Origin: Micromonospora zamorensis
Lineage (GTDB): Bacteria > Actinomycetota > Actinomycetes > Mycobacteriales > Micromonosporaceae
Direction: 5' to 3'
NCBI RefSeq assembly: GCF_900090275.1
Contig: NZ_LT607755.1
Span: forward strand, 3,472,001-3,536,000
DNA: 64,000 nucleotides
In this document: one piece after another, positions 1 to 8,025 of the stretch
Layout of the letters: every line of letters starts with the position of its first letter
Numbering within the stretch: position 1 is the stretch's first letter
The notes under the pieces: model-generated
What the model was told of the DNA's origin: nothing
The model's database searches: none
What the model saw: the letters and a program-made list of their open reading frames with translations, nothing else
Position numbers and translations under genes: made by a program

Positions 1-1540
1 CCCGGTCCCGGGTGATGATCGTGATCGGGACGTCGTGGCTGGCGTTCTCGCCGGTGACGACCGCGGCGGGCTGATGGTCGCCGAGGAAGATGAACACGAG
101 ATCGTCGTCGCCGTAGGTCTGGACGTAGGAGACGAGCGTGCTCAGGGTGTACTGGATGGACTGCCGGTAGTCGGCCCGGATCTGGGCGGTGCTGCGCCGC
201 CGCTCATCCTCCTCGCCGGCGGTGCCGCGGTAGATCGCCCCGTCGCCGACGGTGGCCCAGTCGACCAGTCGCGGGACGGGCGTCCACGGTGCGTGGCTCG
301 ACACCAGCGCGATCTCCGTCATCACCGGGTTGCCGTCCTGTTTCGCCTGCTCCAGGCGCTGCCAGCTGGACAGCGTGAACTGGTCGGGCATCGTGCCGAA
401 GCTGAACTTCGGACCGCGGTACCCGAGCGCCCTGGCGTCGTAGAACCGCTCGTAGCCGAAGAAGGAGCCCTCCGGCCACGCCCTGCTGACGGCGGGCATC
501 ACGCCGACGGTCTGCCAGTTGGCCCGTCGGAAGGCGCCGTTGAGGGTCATCCGGTCACTCGCCAGCAGGGTGCGGTGCCGCTGGTCGTTGTCGATCCACA
601 GACCGGAGAGCAGGGTGTCGTGTGCGAGCCAACTGCCGCCGCCGAACGTCGGCGAGGTGAGGAAGCCGGACTGCGCGGCGAATCCCGCCGCCTGCAACTG
701 GCTGGTGCCGCTGTCGAGGACGGCGCCGACCTGCGGGGCGAACTCCGGGTCCTCGACGGCGTCCCGGCCGTAGCTCTCCACGAAGGCGATGACCACGTTC
801 TTGCCCCGCAGCGCGGTCAGCAGTTGGTCGCCAGGGGTTTCGGCGAACCGGTCGGCCTCGATCTGGGTGGAGAACGTCTTCCGGTCGTCGAGACGCAGGC
901 GCACCTGGAACCCGTGGCCGTTGGCCAGGGTGGTCGCGGACGTGTCGGCAACCGGTACGGCCGGCACCACCCGCACGTCGAACGCCGCGCAGGCCACCCA
1001 GACGACCACGAGCGCCGCCACGATCCGGGTGGCCCCGGTGCGGTGCCCGATCACCAGCCGGCGCAGCCGCCGCACCGACAGCGTGACCAGGACGGGCAGG
1101 CCCACGGCCACCACCGCCAGGGCGATCGCTGCGCCGATGGCGGCGGGCCGACCGTACGACTCGCTGAGGAAGGCGAACGCCTCGTCCAGCAACGCCCAGT
1201 CGAGCACCAGGTCGAACGCCCGGCTGAGGGCGGCGGAGAACCCCAGGTCGAGCAACTTCAGCAGGCCGAGCAGACCGAGAGCCACGCCGGTGACCGTCGC
1301 GACCAGCCGGCTCCCGCGCGATGGCAGCGCGAGCAGGAGGGCCACGACCAGCAGCGCCTCCAGGGGGATCCGCACGAACGCCGCCGGGGTGAGGCGACCG
1401 AAATCGTACGGCGCGGTGAGCACGAGCAGCACCAGCAGCGCGGCCAGGACGGTCACCAGTCGGGCCACGATGGAGCGGCCCGGCCGACCCTCGGGTGCGG
1501 TGCCGTCGGTCTCGGTGGCGTCCGACAGTTCGCCTCTCAT
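1..1540 (-). CDS. Membrane-anchored sulfatase/LtaS-like phosphoethanolamine or glycerol-phosphate transferase-type protein (3' end outside window)
   Basis: Read on the minus strand from the ATG at 1540; 513 codons are visible and the C-terminus lies beyond base 1. The first ~200 residues hold several hydrophobic segments, followed by an alkaline-phosphatase-superfamily domain. Visible motifs match the LtaS-type metal site: Glu in NVVIAFVESYG, a candidate nucleophile Thr in LAHDTLLSG, and the Asp-His pair in FIFLGDHQPA. By family knowledge such enzymes act outside the membrane on phospholipid head groups or sulfate esters; the substrate here cannot be told. The CDP-alcohol phosphatidyltransferase lies 98 bases upstream on the same strand, which fits a shared lipid or envelope role (inference). 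The open frames running antisense to it have no recognisable domains. Confidence 0.8.
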   Translation of the reverse strand, partial: MRGELSDATETDGTAPEGRPGRSIVARLVTVLAALLVLLVLTAPYDFGRLTPAAFVRIPLEALLVVALLLALPSRGSRLVATVTGVALGLLGLLKLLDLGFSAALSRAFDLVLDWALLDEAFAFLSESYGRPAAIGAAIALAVVAVGLPVLVTLSVRRLRRLVIGHRTGATRIVAALVVVWVACAAFDVRVVPAVPVADTSATTLANGHGFQVRLRLDDRKTFSTQIEADRFAETPGDQLLTALRGKNVVIAFVESYGRDAVEDPEFAPQVGAVLDSGTSQLQAAGFAAQSGFLTSPTFGGGSWLAHDTLLSGLWIDNDQRHRTLLASDRMTLNGAFRRANWQTVGVMPAVSRAWPEGSFFGYERFYDARALGYRGPKFSFGTMPDQFTLSSWQRLEQAKQDGNPVMTEIALVSSHAPWTPVPRLVDWATVGDGAIYRGTAGEEDERRRSTAQIRADYRQSIQYTLSTLVSYVQTYGDDDLVFIFLGDHQPAAVVTGENASHDVPITIITRDR

Positions 1541-1638
1541 CGCCCTCCGTCCCTGGCTCGACTGCTGACGTACGCGCGTCAAGATCGACAACCCGGGCAT
1601 CCTTCCATGATCTTCGTGGGGCGTGGCATCCGGGCGGC

Positions 1639-2511
1639 TCAGACGCGGGCGGTCCCGCGTCGGGCCACGGCGACCGGCCGGTGCTCCGGCCAGGGCATCG
1701 CGTCAGGCGCATCGGGAACGTGTGCGACGTGCTGGGTGATGGCGGCGTGCTGGGTGACCGGTGCGTAGTGACTGGCCGGGGCATCGTGGGTGACCGGGGC
1801 GTCGTGGACGAGGGCGCGGCGGAGGTGACGGGTCAGCCACAGCCATGTGACGTCGCGCCCGAAGGACTCGATGAGCAGCGCCAGTGACACCACCAGCATG
1901 GCGGTCGTCAGCGGCCCCGGCAGCGCGTCACCCATCGCCACCGTCAGCACCACGCCCTGGATCGCCGCGACGGCCTTGCGCCAGTAGCGCGGCGGCAGCG
2001 ACCCGCGCATCCATCCCAGCACCCAGCTCGCGGCCACGAAGACGTACCGCATCGCGCCGATCGCGAGCACCCAGCCGCCCACCGAGGGGGCGACATGGAG
2101 GCACAGCACCAGCACCAGGAACGAGTCGATCTCCATGTCGAAGCGCGCGCCGAGCTCGCTGGTCGTCCCGGTGCGTCGGGCCGTGTAGCCGTCGACCGCG
2201 TCGAGGACCAGCGCCACGGTGGTAAGGGTGACCATCAACGCGACCGGCGCCGGCCGGGTGAACGACTCCGCGGCCAGGGCCGTCACGCCGCCGACGAGGA
2301 TCGCCCGGCTCAGGGTCACGCGGTCGGCCGGGCTCAGACCAGGCGCGGCCGACCGGGACATCCCCCGGCTGAGCAGGAGACACAGGCCCACTCCGTAGGC
2401 CAGCCCCGCCAACCATCCCGCCGCGCCCAGACCGATTGTCTCCGCGAGCACCGCCAGCACGACGATCTGCACGATCAGCCCGACGAGCGGACCAGTTCGA
2501 ACCGTTGACAT
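1639..2511 (-). CDS. CDP-alcohol phosphatidyltransferase family membrane protein
   Basis: 290 residues. The start at 2511 is chosen because GGAGG lies just upstream; an ATG 22 codons further upstream is also in frame. The diagnostic CDP-alcohol phosphotransferase signature is complete: D-x2-D-G-x2-A-R-x8-G-x3-D-x3-D, beginning at LDAVDGYTARR. It sits in a multi-helix membrane protein. The family transfers a phosphoalcohol from a CDP-alcohol to an acceptor alcohol to make phospholipids such as PI- or PG-type lipids; the acceptor is not predictable here. The C-terminal ~45 residues are odd: a His-rich degenerate repeat of the type H-D/Y-A-P-V/A-T/S with no transmembrane character. It precedes the sulfatase-like gene and may be cotranscribed with it. 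Confidence 0.85.
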   Translation of the reverse strand: MSTVRTGPLVGLIVQIVVLAVLAETIGLGAAGWLAGLAYGVGLCLLLSRGMSRSAAPGLSPADRVTLSRAILVGGVTALAAESFTRPAPVALMVTLTTVALVLDAVDGYTARRTGTTSELGARFDMEIDSFLVLVLCLHVAPSVGGWVLAIGAMRYVFVAASWVLGWMRGSLPPRYWRKAVAAIQGVVLTVAMGDALPGPLTTAMLVVSLALLIESFGRDVTWLWLTRHLRRALVHDAPVTHDAPASHYAPVTQHAAITQHVAHVPDAPDAMPWPEHRPVAVARRGTARV

Positions 2512-2697
2512 CGTGCCTCCGCGAATCTGGTGTGTGACCCTGACCGTCATCACGGAAAATATGACCGATCGGTTCATTCTGAACGGGACTCACCATGTAT
2601 ACGGACGAACGTGCCCCGTCGGATGCGGATTAGTCGTAGACGGTGGGTGCAGCTCGTCGCCGCCGACGACGCCACGGACGCGACGACGGTGTCGAGG

Positions 2698-3516
2698 TCA
2701 GGCCACGCCGGCCGCAGGCGTGCCGAGGGCGTGGAGCGCGGCGGCGGTCACCGGGTCGGCCGGAAAGAAGGCCTCGACGGCCAGCCCAGAGACGGTGACG
2801 TCCAGCGGGGTGCCGAAGAGGGTGGTCGTGCTGATGAATGCCAACTCCCGGTCGCCGTGGCGGTACCGCAGTGGGATGACGACACGCGACAGCTCGTCGC
2901 CGGTCGGTGCCCCGATGTCGTCGCCACTGGGATAGCCGCGAAGCTCGTCGAGCAGATCGGACAGGACCGGGTCGCTGGCCGCCGCGGCCTGTTGGCGCAA
3001 CCGTGCGAGCAGGTGGGCCCGCCACTCGGGAAGGTTGAGGATTCGCGGGGCCATGCCGTCGGGGTGCAGGCTGAGCCGCAGCACGTTGACCGGTGGGGTG
3101 AGCAGGTGAGGTTTCGCGTCGGCGGTGAACAGGGCCACGGCGGGGTTGGCCTCGACGAGCTGCCAGTGCTGGTCGACGAGCACCGCGGGGTACGGGCTGT
3201 GCCCGTCGAGAATCTGCCGTACGGCGGCCCGGAACGGGGCGAGTTGCGGGTCGGTCAGCTCGTGGCTGGGATAGGCGGGGGCGTAGCCGCCGGCGAGCAG
3301 CATCGTGTTGCGCTCGGCCAGCGGCAGGTCGAGCCGCTCCGCCAGCCGCAGGATCAGGTCCGGGCTCGGCCGGGATCGCCCGGTCTCCACGAAACTCAAA
3401 TGCCGGGCCGACACACCCGCCTCGATCGACAGGTCGAGCTGACTCATTCCGCGGGTTCGACGCCAGTCGCGCAGCAACTCCCCCACCGGTCGGCCCGGCC
3501 TGGTCCTGGTCGTCAC
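2698..3516 (-). CDS. XRE-family regulator with MmyB-like ligand-binding domain
   Basis: 272 residues. Residues ~10-65 form an XRE helix-turn-helix (core GMSQLDLSIEAGVSARHLS followed by VETGRSRPS). The remainder matches the MmyB-like ligand-binding domain (PYPAVLVDQHWQLVEANPA, then a W/H/D-rich region), which in this family is thought to bind a fatty-acid-like ligand. These regulators usually repress the divergent neighbour, here the DUF1330 gene at 3632; an ATTAC-N7-GTAAT inverted repeat lies between the two. The function is assigned from domain architecture, and the target gene is inferred from position. Confidence 0.85.
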   Translation of the reverse strand: MTTRTRPGRPVGELLRDWRRTRGMSQLDLSIEAGVSARHLSFVETGRSRPSPDLILRLAERLDLPLAERNTMLLAGGYAPAYPSHELTDPQLAPFRAAVRQILDGHSPYPAVLVDQHWQLVEANPAVALFTADAKPHLLTPPVNVLRLSLHPDGMAPRILNLPEWRAHLLARLRQQAAAASDPVLSDLLDELRGYPSGDDIGAPTGDELSRVVIPLRYRHGDRELAFISTTTLFGTPLDVTVSGLAVEAFFPADPVTAAALHALGTPAAGVA

Positions 3517-3552
3517 CCCCCGACCCTAGTGACCACACCGGGGGTACGCCCC

Positions 3553-3569
3553 ATTACCTGCGACGTAAT
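3553..3569. promoter_or_regulatory. Inverted repeat ATTAC-N7-GTAAT, candidate operator
   Basis: A perfect 5-bp inverted repeat with a 7-base spacer in the 115-base divergent region between the MmyB-type regulator (start 3516) and the DUF1330 gene (start 3632). Its position suggests an operator for the regulator. The repeat is short and could be chance. Confidence 0.35.
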
Positions 3570-3631
3570 CGACAGCGCGCACCGACGCTCGCGATCATCT
3601 CCACGAAGGCGTCCCCAACGATCGGAGAATC

Positions 3632-3976
3632 ATGACCGCGTACGCGCTCGCTCATCTGCGTAGGGCACCTGTCCATGCCGAGGTGCTCGAATATCTGGAG
3701 CGCATCGATGCCACCCTGGCGCCCTTCGAAGGTCGGTTCATCGTCCACGGTGGGCCCGTCGAGGTGCTGGAAGGCAGTTGGCCGGGCGATCTTGTCGTCA
3801 TCGAGTTTCCCGACTCGACCAGGGCCCGCTCCTGGTACGGCTCCGATGCGTACCAGGAGATCAAGCCGTTGCGGACGAGGCACCTGGCCGGCGACGTGAT
3901 CCTCGTCGAGGGGGTCGACGCCGACCACAGCTCCGCGGAGATGGCTGCCGCGATCCGCCGGGCCGATGGTTCCTGA
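3632..3976 (+). CDS. DUF1330 family protein
   Basis: 114 residues covering the whole dimeric alpha/beta-barrel DUF1330 domain. Typical segments are visible: RFIVHGGPVEVLEGSW, the core DLVVIEFPDSTRARSWYGS, and AYQEIKPLR. The family is small, soluble and of unknown enzymatic role. GGAGAATC precedes the ATG. The gene is divergent from the MmyB-type regulator, which probably controls it. It is convergent with the methionine aminopeptidase gene, only 8 bases away. Confidence 0.85.
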   Translation: MTAYALAHLRRAPVHAEVLEYLERIDATLAPFEGRFIVHGGPVEVLEGSWPGDLVVIEFPDSTRARSWYGSDAYQEIKPLRTRHLAGDVILVEGVDADHSSAEMAAAIRRADGS

Positions 3977-3984
3977 GGTCGGGA

Positions 3985-4758
3985 TCAGGCCTTCGGCAGG
4001 GTGAGCACGTCGGCTCCGTCGTTGGTGATGGCGATCGTGTGCTCGCTGTGCGCCGTCCGGCAGCCGGTCACGCTGCGCAGCGTCCAGCCATCGGCGTCGG
4101 TGACGAGCTTGGCGGTGTCCGCCATGACCCAGGGCTCCAGCGCCAGCAGCAGGCCCGGGCGCAGTCGGTACCCGCGTCCGGGCCGCCCGGTGTTGGAGAC
4201 GTGCGGGTCCTGGTGCATGGTCGAGCCGACGCCGTGACCGCCGAACTCGGTGTTGACCGAGTATCCCGCCGCGGTGAGGACGGAGCCGATGGCATGGGAG
4301 ATGTCACCGATGCGGGCGCCCGGGCCGGCGGCGGCGATCCCCGCGCTCAGTGCGCGCTCGGTCGCGTCGATCAGCGCGACGCTCTCCGGGGGCTGCACGT
4401 CGCCCACGATGAAGCTGATGGCGGAGTCGGCGACGACTCCGCCCAGGGAGACGGCGAGGTCGAGCGACAGCAGGTCGCCGTCGGCGAGGGTGTAGTCGTG
4501 CGGCAGTCCGTGCAGCACGGCGTCGTTGACCGACGTGCAGATGTAGTGGCCGAACGGCCCACGTCCGAAGGACGGCTCATAGTCGACGTAGCAGGACTGC
4601 GCCCCGGCCTCCATGATCATGCTGCGTGCCCACGCGTCGATCTCCAGGAGGTTCGTGCCGACCGCGCTGCGGCTCTTCAAGGTCTGCAGGATGTCGGCGA
4701 CCAGGGCGCCGGAATCCTTCGCTCGCAGCAGGTCGGTGGGGGTCAGGATCTCGATCAT
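3985..4758 (-). CDS. map: Type I methionine aminopeptidase
   Basis: 257 residues starting MIEILTPTDLL. The ATG at 4758 is preceded by AGGAAGG, and the eight extra in-frame codons upstream look non-coding. All regions carrying the five pita-bread metal ligands are present: Asp in LSLDLAVSLGG, Asp in GVVADSAISF, His in GGHGVGSTMH, Glu in LLALEPWVM and Glu in AHSEHTIAI. The enzyme removes the N-terminal Met from nascent proteins in the cytosol. It is an isolated copy, away from the ribosomal/secY cluster where the housekeeping map normally sits. It is divergent from a small HTH gene, so it is probably a second, regulated paralogue (inference). Confidence 0.9.
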   Translation of the reverse strand: MIEILTPTDLLRAKDSGALVADILQTLKSRSAVGTNLLEIDAWARSMIMEAGAQSCYVDYEPSFGRGPFGHYICTSVNDAVLHGLPHDYTLADGDLLSLDLAVSLGGVVADSAISFIVGDVQPPESVALIDATERALSAGIAAAGPGARIGDISHAIGSVLTAAGYSVNTEFGGHGVGSTMHQDPHVSNTGRPGRGYRLRPGLLLALEPWVMADTAKLVTDADGWTLRSVTGCRTAHSEHTIAITNDGADVLTLPKA

Positions 4759-4786
4759 GCAGCGCCTTCCTCGCACTTCCAATAAC

Positions 4787-4817
4787 TATCCCGGCCATAT
4801 TATCCCGGTACTAGAAT
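4787..4817. promoter_or_regulatory. Direct repeat TATCCCGG x2 and TAGAAT -10 box in the map/HTH divergent region
   Basis: The 8-mer TATCCCGG occurs at 4787-4794 and 4801-4808, 14 bases apart. A TAGAAT hexamer at 4812-4817 ends 6 bases before the ATG at 4824, the arrangement of a leaderless actinobacterial promoter. The repeats overlap where RNA polymerase would bind for both divergent genes, so they are likely operators, plausibly for the HTH protein itself (inference). Confidence 0.5.
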
Positions 4818-4823
4818 CGGGCC

Positions 4824-5126
4824 ATGGTCAGGTTGCCGCTCACTCCCGAAGAGGTCGAACGCGGACAGCGGCTCGGCGCCCTGCTGCGTCGAGCCCGGGG
4901 GGACCGTTCGATGCTCCTCACCGCACTGGACGCGGGTGTCTCGCCGGAGACCCTCCGAAAGATCGAGTCCGGCCGCATCGCCACCCCCGCCTTCCCGACC
5001 ATCGCCGCCATCGCCGACGTCCTCGGCCTCTCCCTGGACGCGGTGTGGTCGGAGATCAACCACTCCGACGAGGGGGCCGGGCTGCCTGGCTCAGGCCGCG
5101 ACACGGTCGAGCGGTTGGCCTCGTAA
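4824..5126 (+). CDS. Small XRE-family HTH regulator
   Basis: 100 residues made up almost entirely of one helix-turn-helix domain (LGALLRRARGDRSMLL, SPETLRKIESGRIATP, IADVLGLSLDAVW). The start ATG is six bases after a TAGAAT -10 box, so the transcript is probably leaderless. It is divergent from the methionine aminopeptidase gene and likely regulates the shared intergenic region. There is no separate ligand domain; a short, low-complexity C-terminal tail follows the HTH. Confidence 0.8.
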   Translation: MVRLPLTPEEVERGQRLGALLRRARGDRSMLLTALDAGVSPETLRKIESGRIATPAFPTIAAIADVLGLSLDAVWSEINHSDEGAGLPGSGRDTVERLAS

Positions 5127-5305
5127 GGCCCGACACGCGCCAAGATCCGCACAGGAACAGGGAAAGTGCTGCCTCACTCGCCGCCGAGGCACGTACATCC
5201 CTGAAGTTGTGCAGATCTTGGGCGATGCGGAACGTGTTGCGCTCCGGCTCGGCACGCTAGCGAAGATGGTGGCGTTTCCGGGCCACCGGGTGGGACGCTC
5301 GGCGG

Positions 5306-5698
5306 GTGATCCGTCGACACTTCGTCTGGCTTGGCTTGGCGATCGGGCTGCTCGCCGGTTGCTCCGAGCCGCCGTACCGATTCCCGGATCGAAGCGCGGT
5401 CGACGTTCAGGCCGAGGAGGAGCGTCTCGCGACGCTCCTCCCCAGCGTATTGCTCGGAGGACCGGGCACCTGCAAGGTCCGCCTGCTCGGGCGGGACGCC
5501 TCGTCCTCGTTCGCCTGGGCGCACTGCGAAGCCCTGGGCCCAGGGCTCGTCTCCGGTGTCTCGACACCGGTACGGGTGGACGGCGACCGCGTCACACAGC
5601 CCGGCGACGGGAGTGAATACCCCCCGAGCGTGCGTCGAATGTTCCCGGAGCGGTTGGCAGAAGCTGTCCTCGACGATGACGGCAGTCTGCGCCCTTGA
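5306..5698 (+). CDS. Small putative lipoprotein
   Basis: 130 residues from a GTG start. The N-terminus is a lipoprotein signal: basic MIRRH, a hydrophobic stretch, then the lipobox LLAGC with Cys19 as the lipidation site. The mature part has no family I recognise. Two further cysteines (TCKV and AHCE) could form a disulfide outside the membrane. The gene stands alone between the HTH gene and the convergent glyoxalase-fold gene. Confidence 0.65.
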   Translation: MIRRHFVWLGLAIGLLAGCSEPPYRFPDRSAVDVQAEEERLATLLPSVLLGGPGTCKVRLLGRDASSSFAWAHCEALGPGLVSGVSTPVRVDGDRVTQPGDGSEYPPSVRRMFPERLAEAVLDDDGSLRP

Positions 5699-5727
5699 GC
5701 GATGCGGTCGCAGGGTCCGTCGGATGA

Positions 5728-6477
5728 TCAGGTCCCTGCGGCCAGCCACGGCGTGAGGACGGCCGGGTCGGCGACGAACTGCTCCACCTGCGTACGCTCC
5801 GGCTCGGTCAGGGTCAGCGCCTGGAGGCGGGCGCCCCACTCGGGGACGCGCTCCGCCTTCCCCAACGCCACCGACAGCTCGATCAGGGCGGCCAACGCCA
5901 TCGCCTGCTCGACCACCGGCGCGTCGTCGGCGCGGCGGCGCATTCCGGAGTCGAGCGCCCGGTAGGCAGCTCGATCGTCCATCTTGAACTCGCGCAGGAT
6001 CCGCGCGTTGTCGAGCACCCGCGCCAGGCCCTGCAGCTCGGCCGACCCGCCGTACTCCAGGTCCTCCGGCTCGTCGCGCTGGATGAAGGTGATGGTGTTG
6101 CCCGACGGGTCGACGATGCTGAACCGCGACGCCCCGGCGCGGTAGCGGGTCATCCGGGGTAAACCCTTGACCAGCACCTTGCCGTAGCTGCGACGCATCG
6201 TCTCGGCGAACGTCGCGTGGTACGGCGCGACCGCGTCGACCATCACCAGGCAGCCGCCGGACGTCTCCTTCGTCGGGTCCAGGTCCTTGGGCGCGGGGCC
6301 GTAGTGCAGTTGGAACCCACTCCACTGCAAGGCCAGGTACACGTACGGCTTGAGCTGCTTGTAGGTCACCTCGAACCCGAGCGCCTGCCAGAACGCCAGG
6401 GTCTCCTCCGGCGCGGGGCAGGGCAGCAGCGGCAGTGTCGTCTCGTTCGGCCGGACGCGATCCTCTGTGGTCGTCAC
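5728..6477 (-). CDS. Glyoxalase/bleomycin-resistance (VOC) fold protein
   Basis: 249 residues from the GTG at 6477, with GGGGAGCG as ribosome binding site. The minus frame stays open further upstream but runs antisense to other genes. Residues ~10-125 form a VOC module (ETLAFWQALGFEVTYKQ at the start, FSIVDPSGNTITFIQ at the end of the sheet). The C-terminal ~110 residues are helical, with no domain I recognise. Such proteins act as metal-dependent lyases/dioxygenases or bind drugs such as bleomycin; the full metal-ligand set cannot be confirmed by eye, so the specific role is open. Confidence 0.75.
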   Translation of the reverse strand: MTTTEDRVRPNETTLPLLPCPAPEETLAFWQALGFEVTYKQLKPYVYLALQWSGFQLHYGPAPKDLDPTKETSGGCLVMVDAVAPYHATFAETMRRSYGKVLVKGLPRMTRYRAGASRFSIVDPSGNTITFIQRDEPEDLEYGGSAELQGLARVLDNARILREFKMDDRAAYRALDSGMRRRADDAPVVEQAMALAALIELSVALGKAERVPEWGARLQALTLTEPERTQVEQFVADPAVLTPWLAAGT

Positions 6478-6645
6478 TGTTCGCTCCCCGTGTGGTCGGC
6501 AGACCGGCCATTGTGCCAGCGCCGGCGACGGTTTTCGGCGGGATTCGCCTCCTACCCAGGGAGGAGACCCCGCTCCGACCGCCGGCCACAACCGGGGCTC
6601 GCGGTCGGACGCGACCGGCGGGCACTGTCGCGACCATCTACAGAC

Positions 6646-7572
6646 ATGACAATCGATCTGCGCCGGGCGGCACGCTGGCACCGCCCACTGATGTTCCTCG
6701 TGTACGCGATGGCGGCGCTCGCCGTCGTCTGCGCGGTCGGCATCGTCGTCGACCCACGCGTCCTGGTCGGGGCGCCGATCTGGCTCAAGCCGTTCAAGTT
6801 CGCGGTGTCCTTCGTGCTGTACGGCGTGACCCTCGCGTGGATGCTCTCTTTGCTGCCCCGTCGGAGCCGGCTCGCGGAGCGGATGGCCACCCTCATCGTC
6901 GCCGTCGCCGCGGTCGAGAACGTGGTGATCGTCGGACAGGTGGTGCGTGGGCAGACCAGCCACTTCAACGACAGCACCCCGCTGAACACCGCCCTCTTCG
7001 CGGCGATGGGCGCGGCGATCGGCGTGCTGTTCTTCGCGCACCTCGTCCTGGGGATCGTGGTGTTGATCCGCCGGATTCCCGACCTGGTGGCCCGACGCGC
7101 GGTCGGCTGGGGTCTGGGCCTGTCGCTGCTGGGCATGGCGGCGGCGGTGCCGATGGCACTGCCCGGTCAGGATCCGGGGATCGAGGGGGTCGCCGGGGCG
7201 CACAGCGTGGGTGTGCCGGACGGTGGGGCGGGTCTGCCACTGGTTGGATGGAGCACCATGGGCGGAGACCTGCGGATCGGGCACTTCGTGGGGTTGCACG
7301 CCCTCCAGGCGCTGCCGCTCCTGGCGATCCTGCTGAACCGGTTCGCGACACGCTTGGACGAGCGCACCCGGGCACGGCTCGTGGTCGTGGCGGGCGCGGC
7401 GTACGGCGTACTCACTGTGATGTTGACCTGGCAGGCAGTGCGTGGGCAGGCGCTGCTGCGGCCGGACGCTGTCACCCTCGCCGCGGTCGCGGCCCTGGTG
7501 GTCGCGACGGCGACCGCCGCCGCTCTGGTGCTGGCCCGGCGGCGCCGCTCCGACCTGGCGTTGGCCGCATGA
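6646..7572 (+). CDS. Polytopic membrane protein of unknown function
   Basis: 308 residues from the ATG at 6646, with about seven to eight hydrophobic segments. A conserved-looking motif, IWLKPFKFAVSF, follows the first helix, and HFVGLHALQALPLLAILL appears in the C-terminal half. Both motifs recur in an uncharacterised actinobacterial membrane family. Its stop overlaps the start of the DUF4281-type gene (ATGA), so the two are translationally coupled. No catalytic motif is visible. Confidence 0.7.
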   Translation: MTIDLRRAARWHRPLMFLVYAMAALAVVCAVGIVVDPRVLVGAPIWLKPFKFAVSFVLYGVTLAWMLSLLPRRSRLAERMATLIVAVAAVENVVIVGQVVRGQTSHFNDSTPLNTALFAAMGAAIGVLFFAHLVLGIVVLIRRIPDLVARRAVGWGLGLSLLGMAAAVPMALPGQDPGIEGVAGAHSVGVPDGGAGLPLVGWSTMGGDLRIGHFVGLHALQALPLLAILLNRFATRLDERTRARLVVVAGAAYGVLTVMLTWQAVRGQALLRPDAVTLAAVAALVVATATAAALVLARRRRSDLALAA

Positions 7573-8021
7573 CCGAGATGCTGTTCGTCCTGACGTTCGC
7601 GGTGGCCGCGCCGTTCTGGGCCATGATGATCCTGCTGCCGCGATGGTCCTGGACCGCCCGCGTCATCTCCTCACCGCTGATCGTGCTGCCGGTGGTGGTG
7701 ATCTACGCGCTGCTGGTGATCCCGGCCTTCGGCGACGTGCTGCCGGCGGTCGCGTCGCCGACCCTGACGGGGGTGCGCGACCTGCTCGGCACCTCCGACG
7801 GGGCGGCGGCGGGCTGGGCGCACATGATCGCGTTCGATCTGTTCGTCGGGCGTTGGGCATGGTTGGACAGCCGCGAACGGGGGGTGCCGGCGCTGGTGAT
7901 GGCTCCGGTGCTGCTGCTGACCATCCTGCTCGGCCCGCTCGGCCTGGCCGCCTATCTCGCGGTCCGCACCCGGTGGCGGTTGCCGGAGGGCGCTGCCACC
8001 GAGCCACAGCACCTAGGCTGA
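7569..8021 (+). CDS. ABA4-like / DUF4281 membrane protein
   Basis: 150 residues with four transmembrane segments. The motif AHMIAFDLFVGRWAWLDSRE is the hallmark of the ABA4-like (DUF4281) family, whose plant member is needed for neoxanthin synthesis; bacterial members are uncharacterised. Translation is coupled to the upstream membrane gene by an ATGA overlap. The downstream kinase gene starts 4 bases later, but a TAGGCT box at the end of this gene suggests the kinase has its own start of transcription. Confidence 0.75.
   Translation: MTEMLFVLTFAVAAPFWAMMILLPRWSWTARVISSPLIVLPVVVIYALLVIPAFGDVLPAVASPTLTGVRDLLGTSDGAAAGWAHMIAFDLFVGRWAWLDSRERGVPALVMAPVLLLTILLGPLGLAAYLAVRTRWRLPEGAATEPQHLG
8013..8018 (+). 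promoter_or_regulatory. TAGGCT -10 box, leaderless promoter for the sensor kinase
   Basis: TAGGCT ends 7 bases before the GTG start at 8026, the spacing seen in leaderless actinobacterial transcripts. It lies inside the last codons of the preceding gene. Confidence 0.45.
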
Positions 8022-8025
8022 GCCC

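Noticed and set aside
35..1768. A 577-codon plus-strand open frame at the left edge.
   Set aside because: The minus strand holds the LtaS/sulfatase-like gene and the end of the phosphatidyltransferase; the plus frame has no domain and bridges the intergenic gap.
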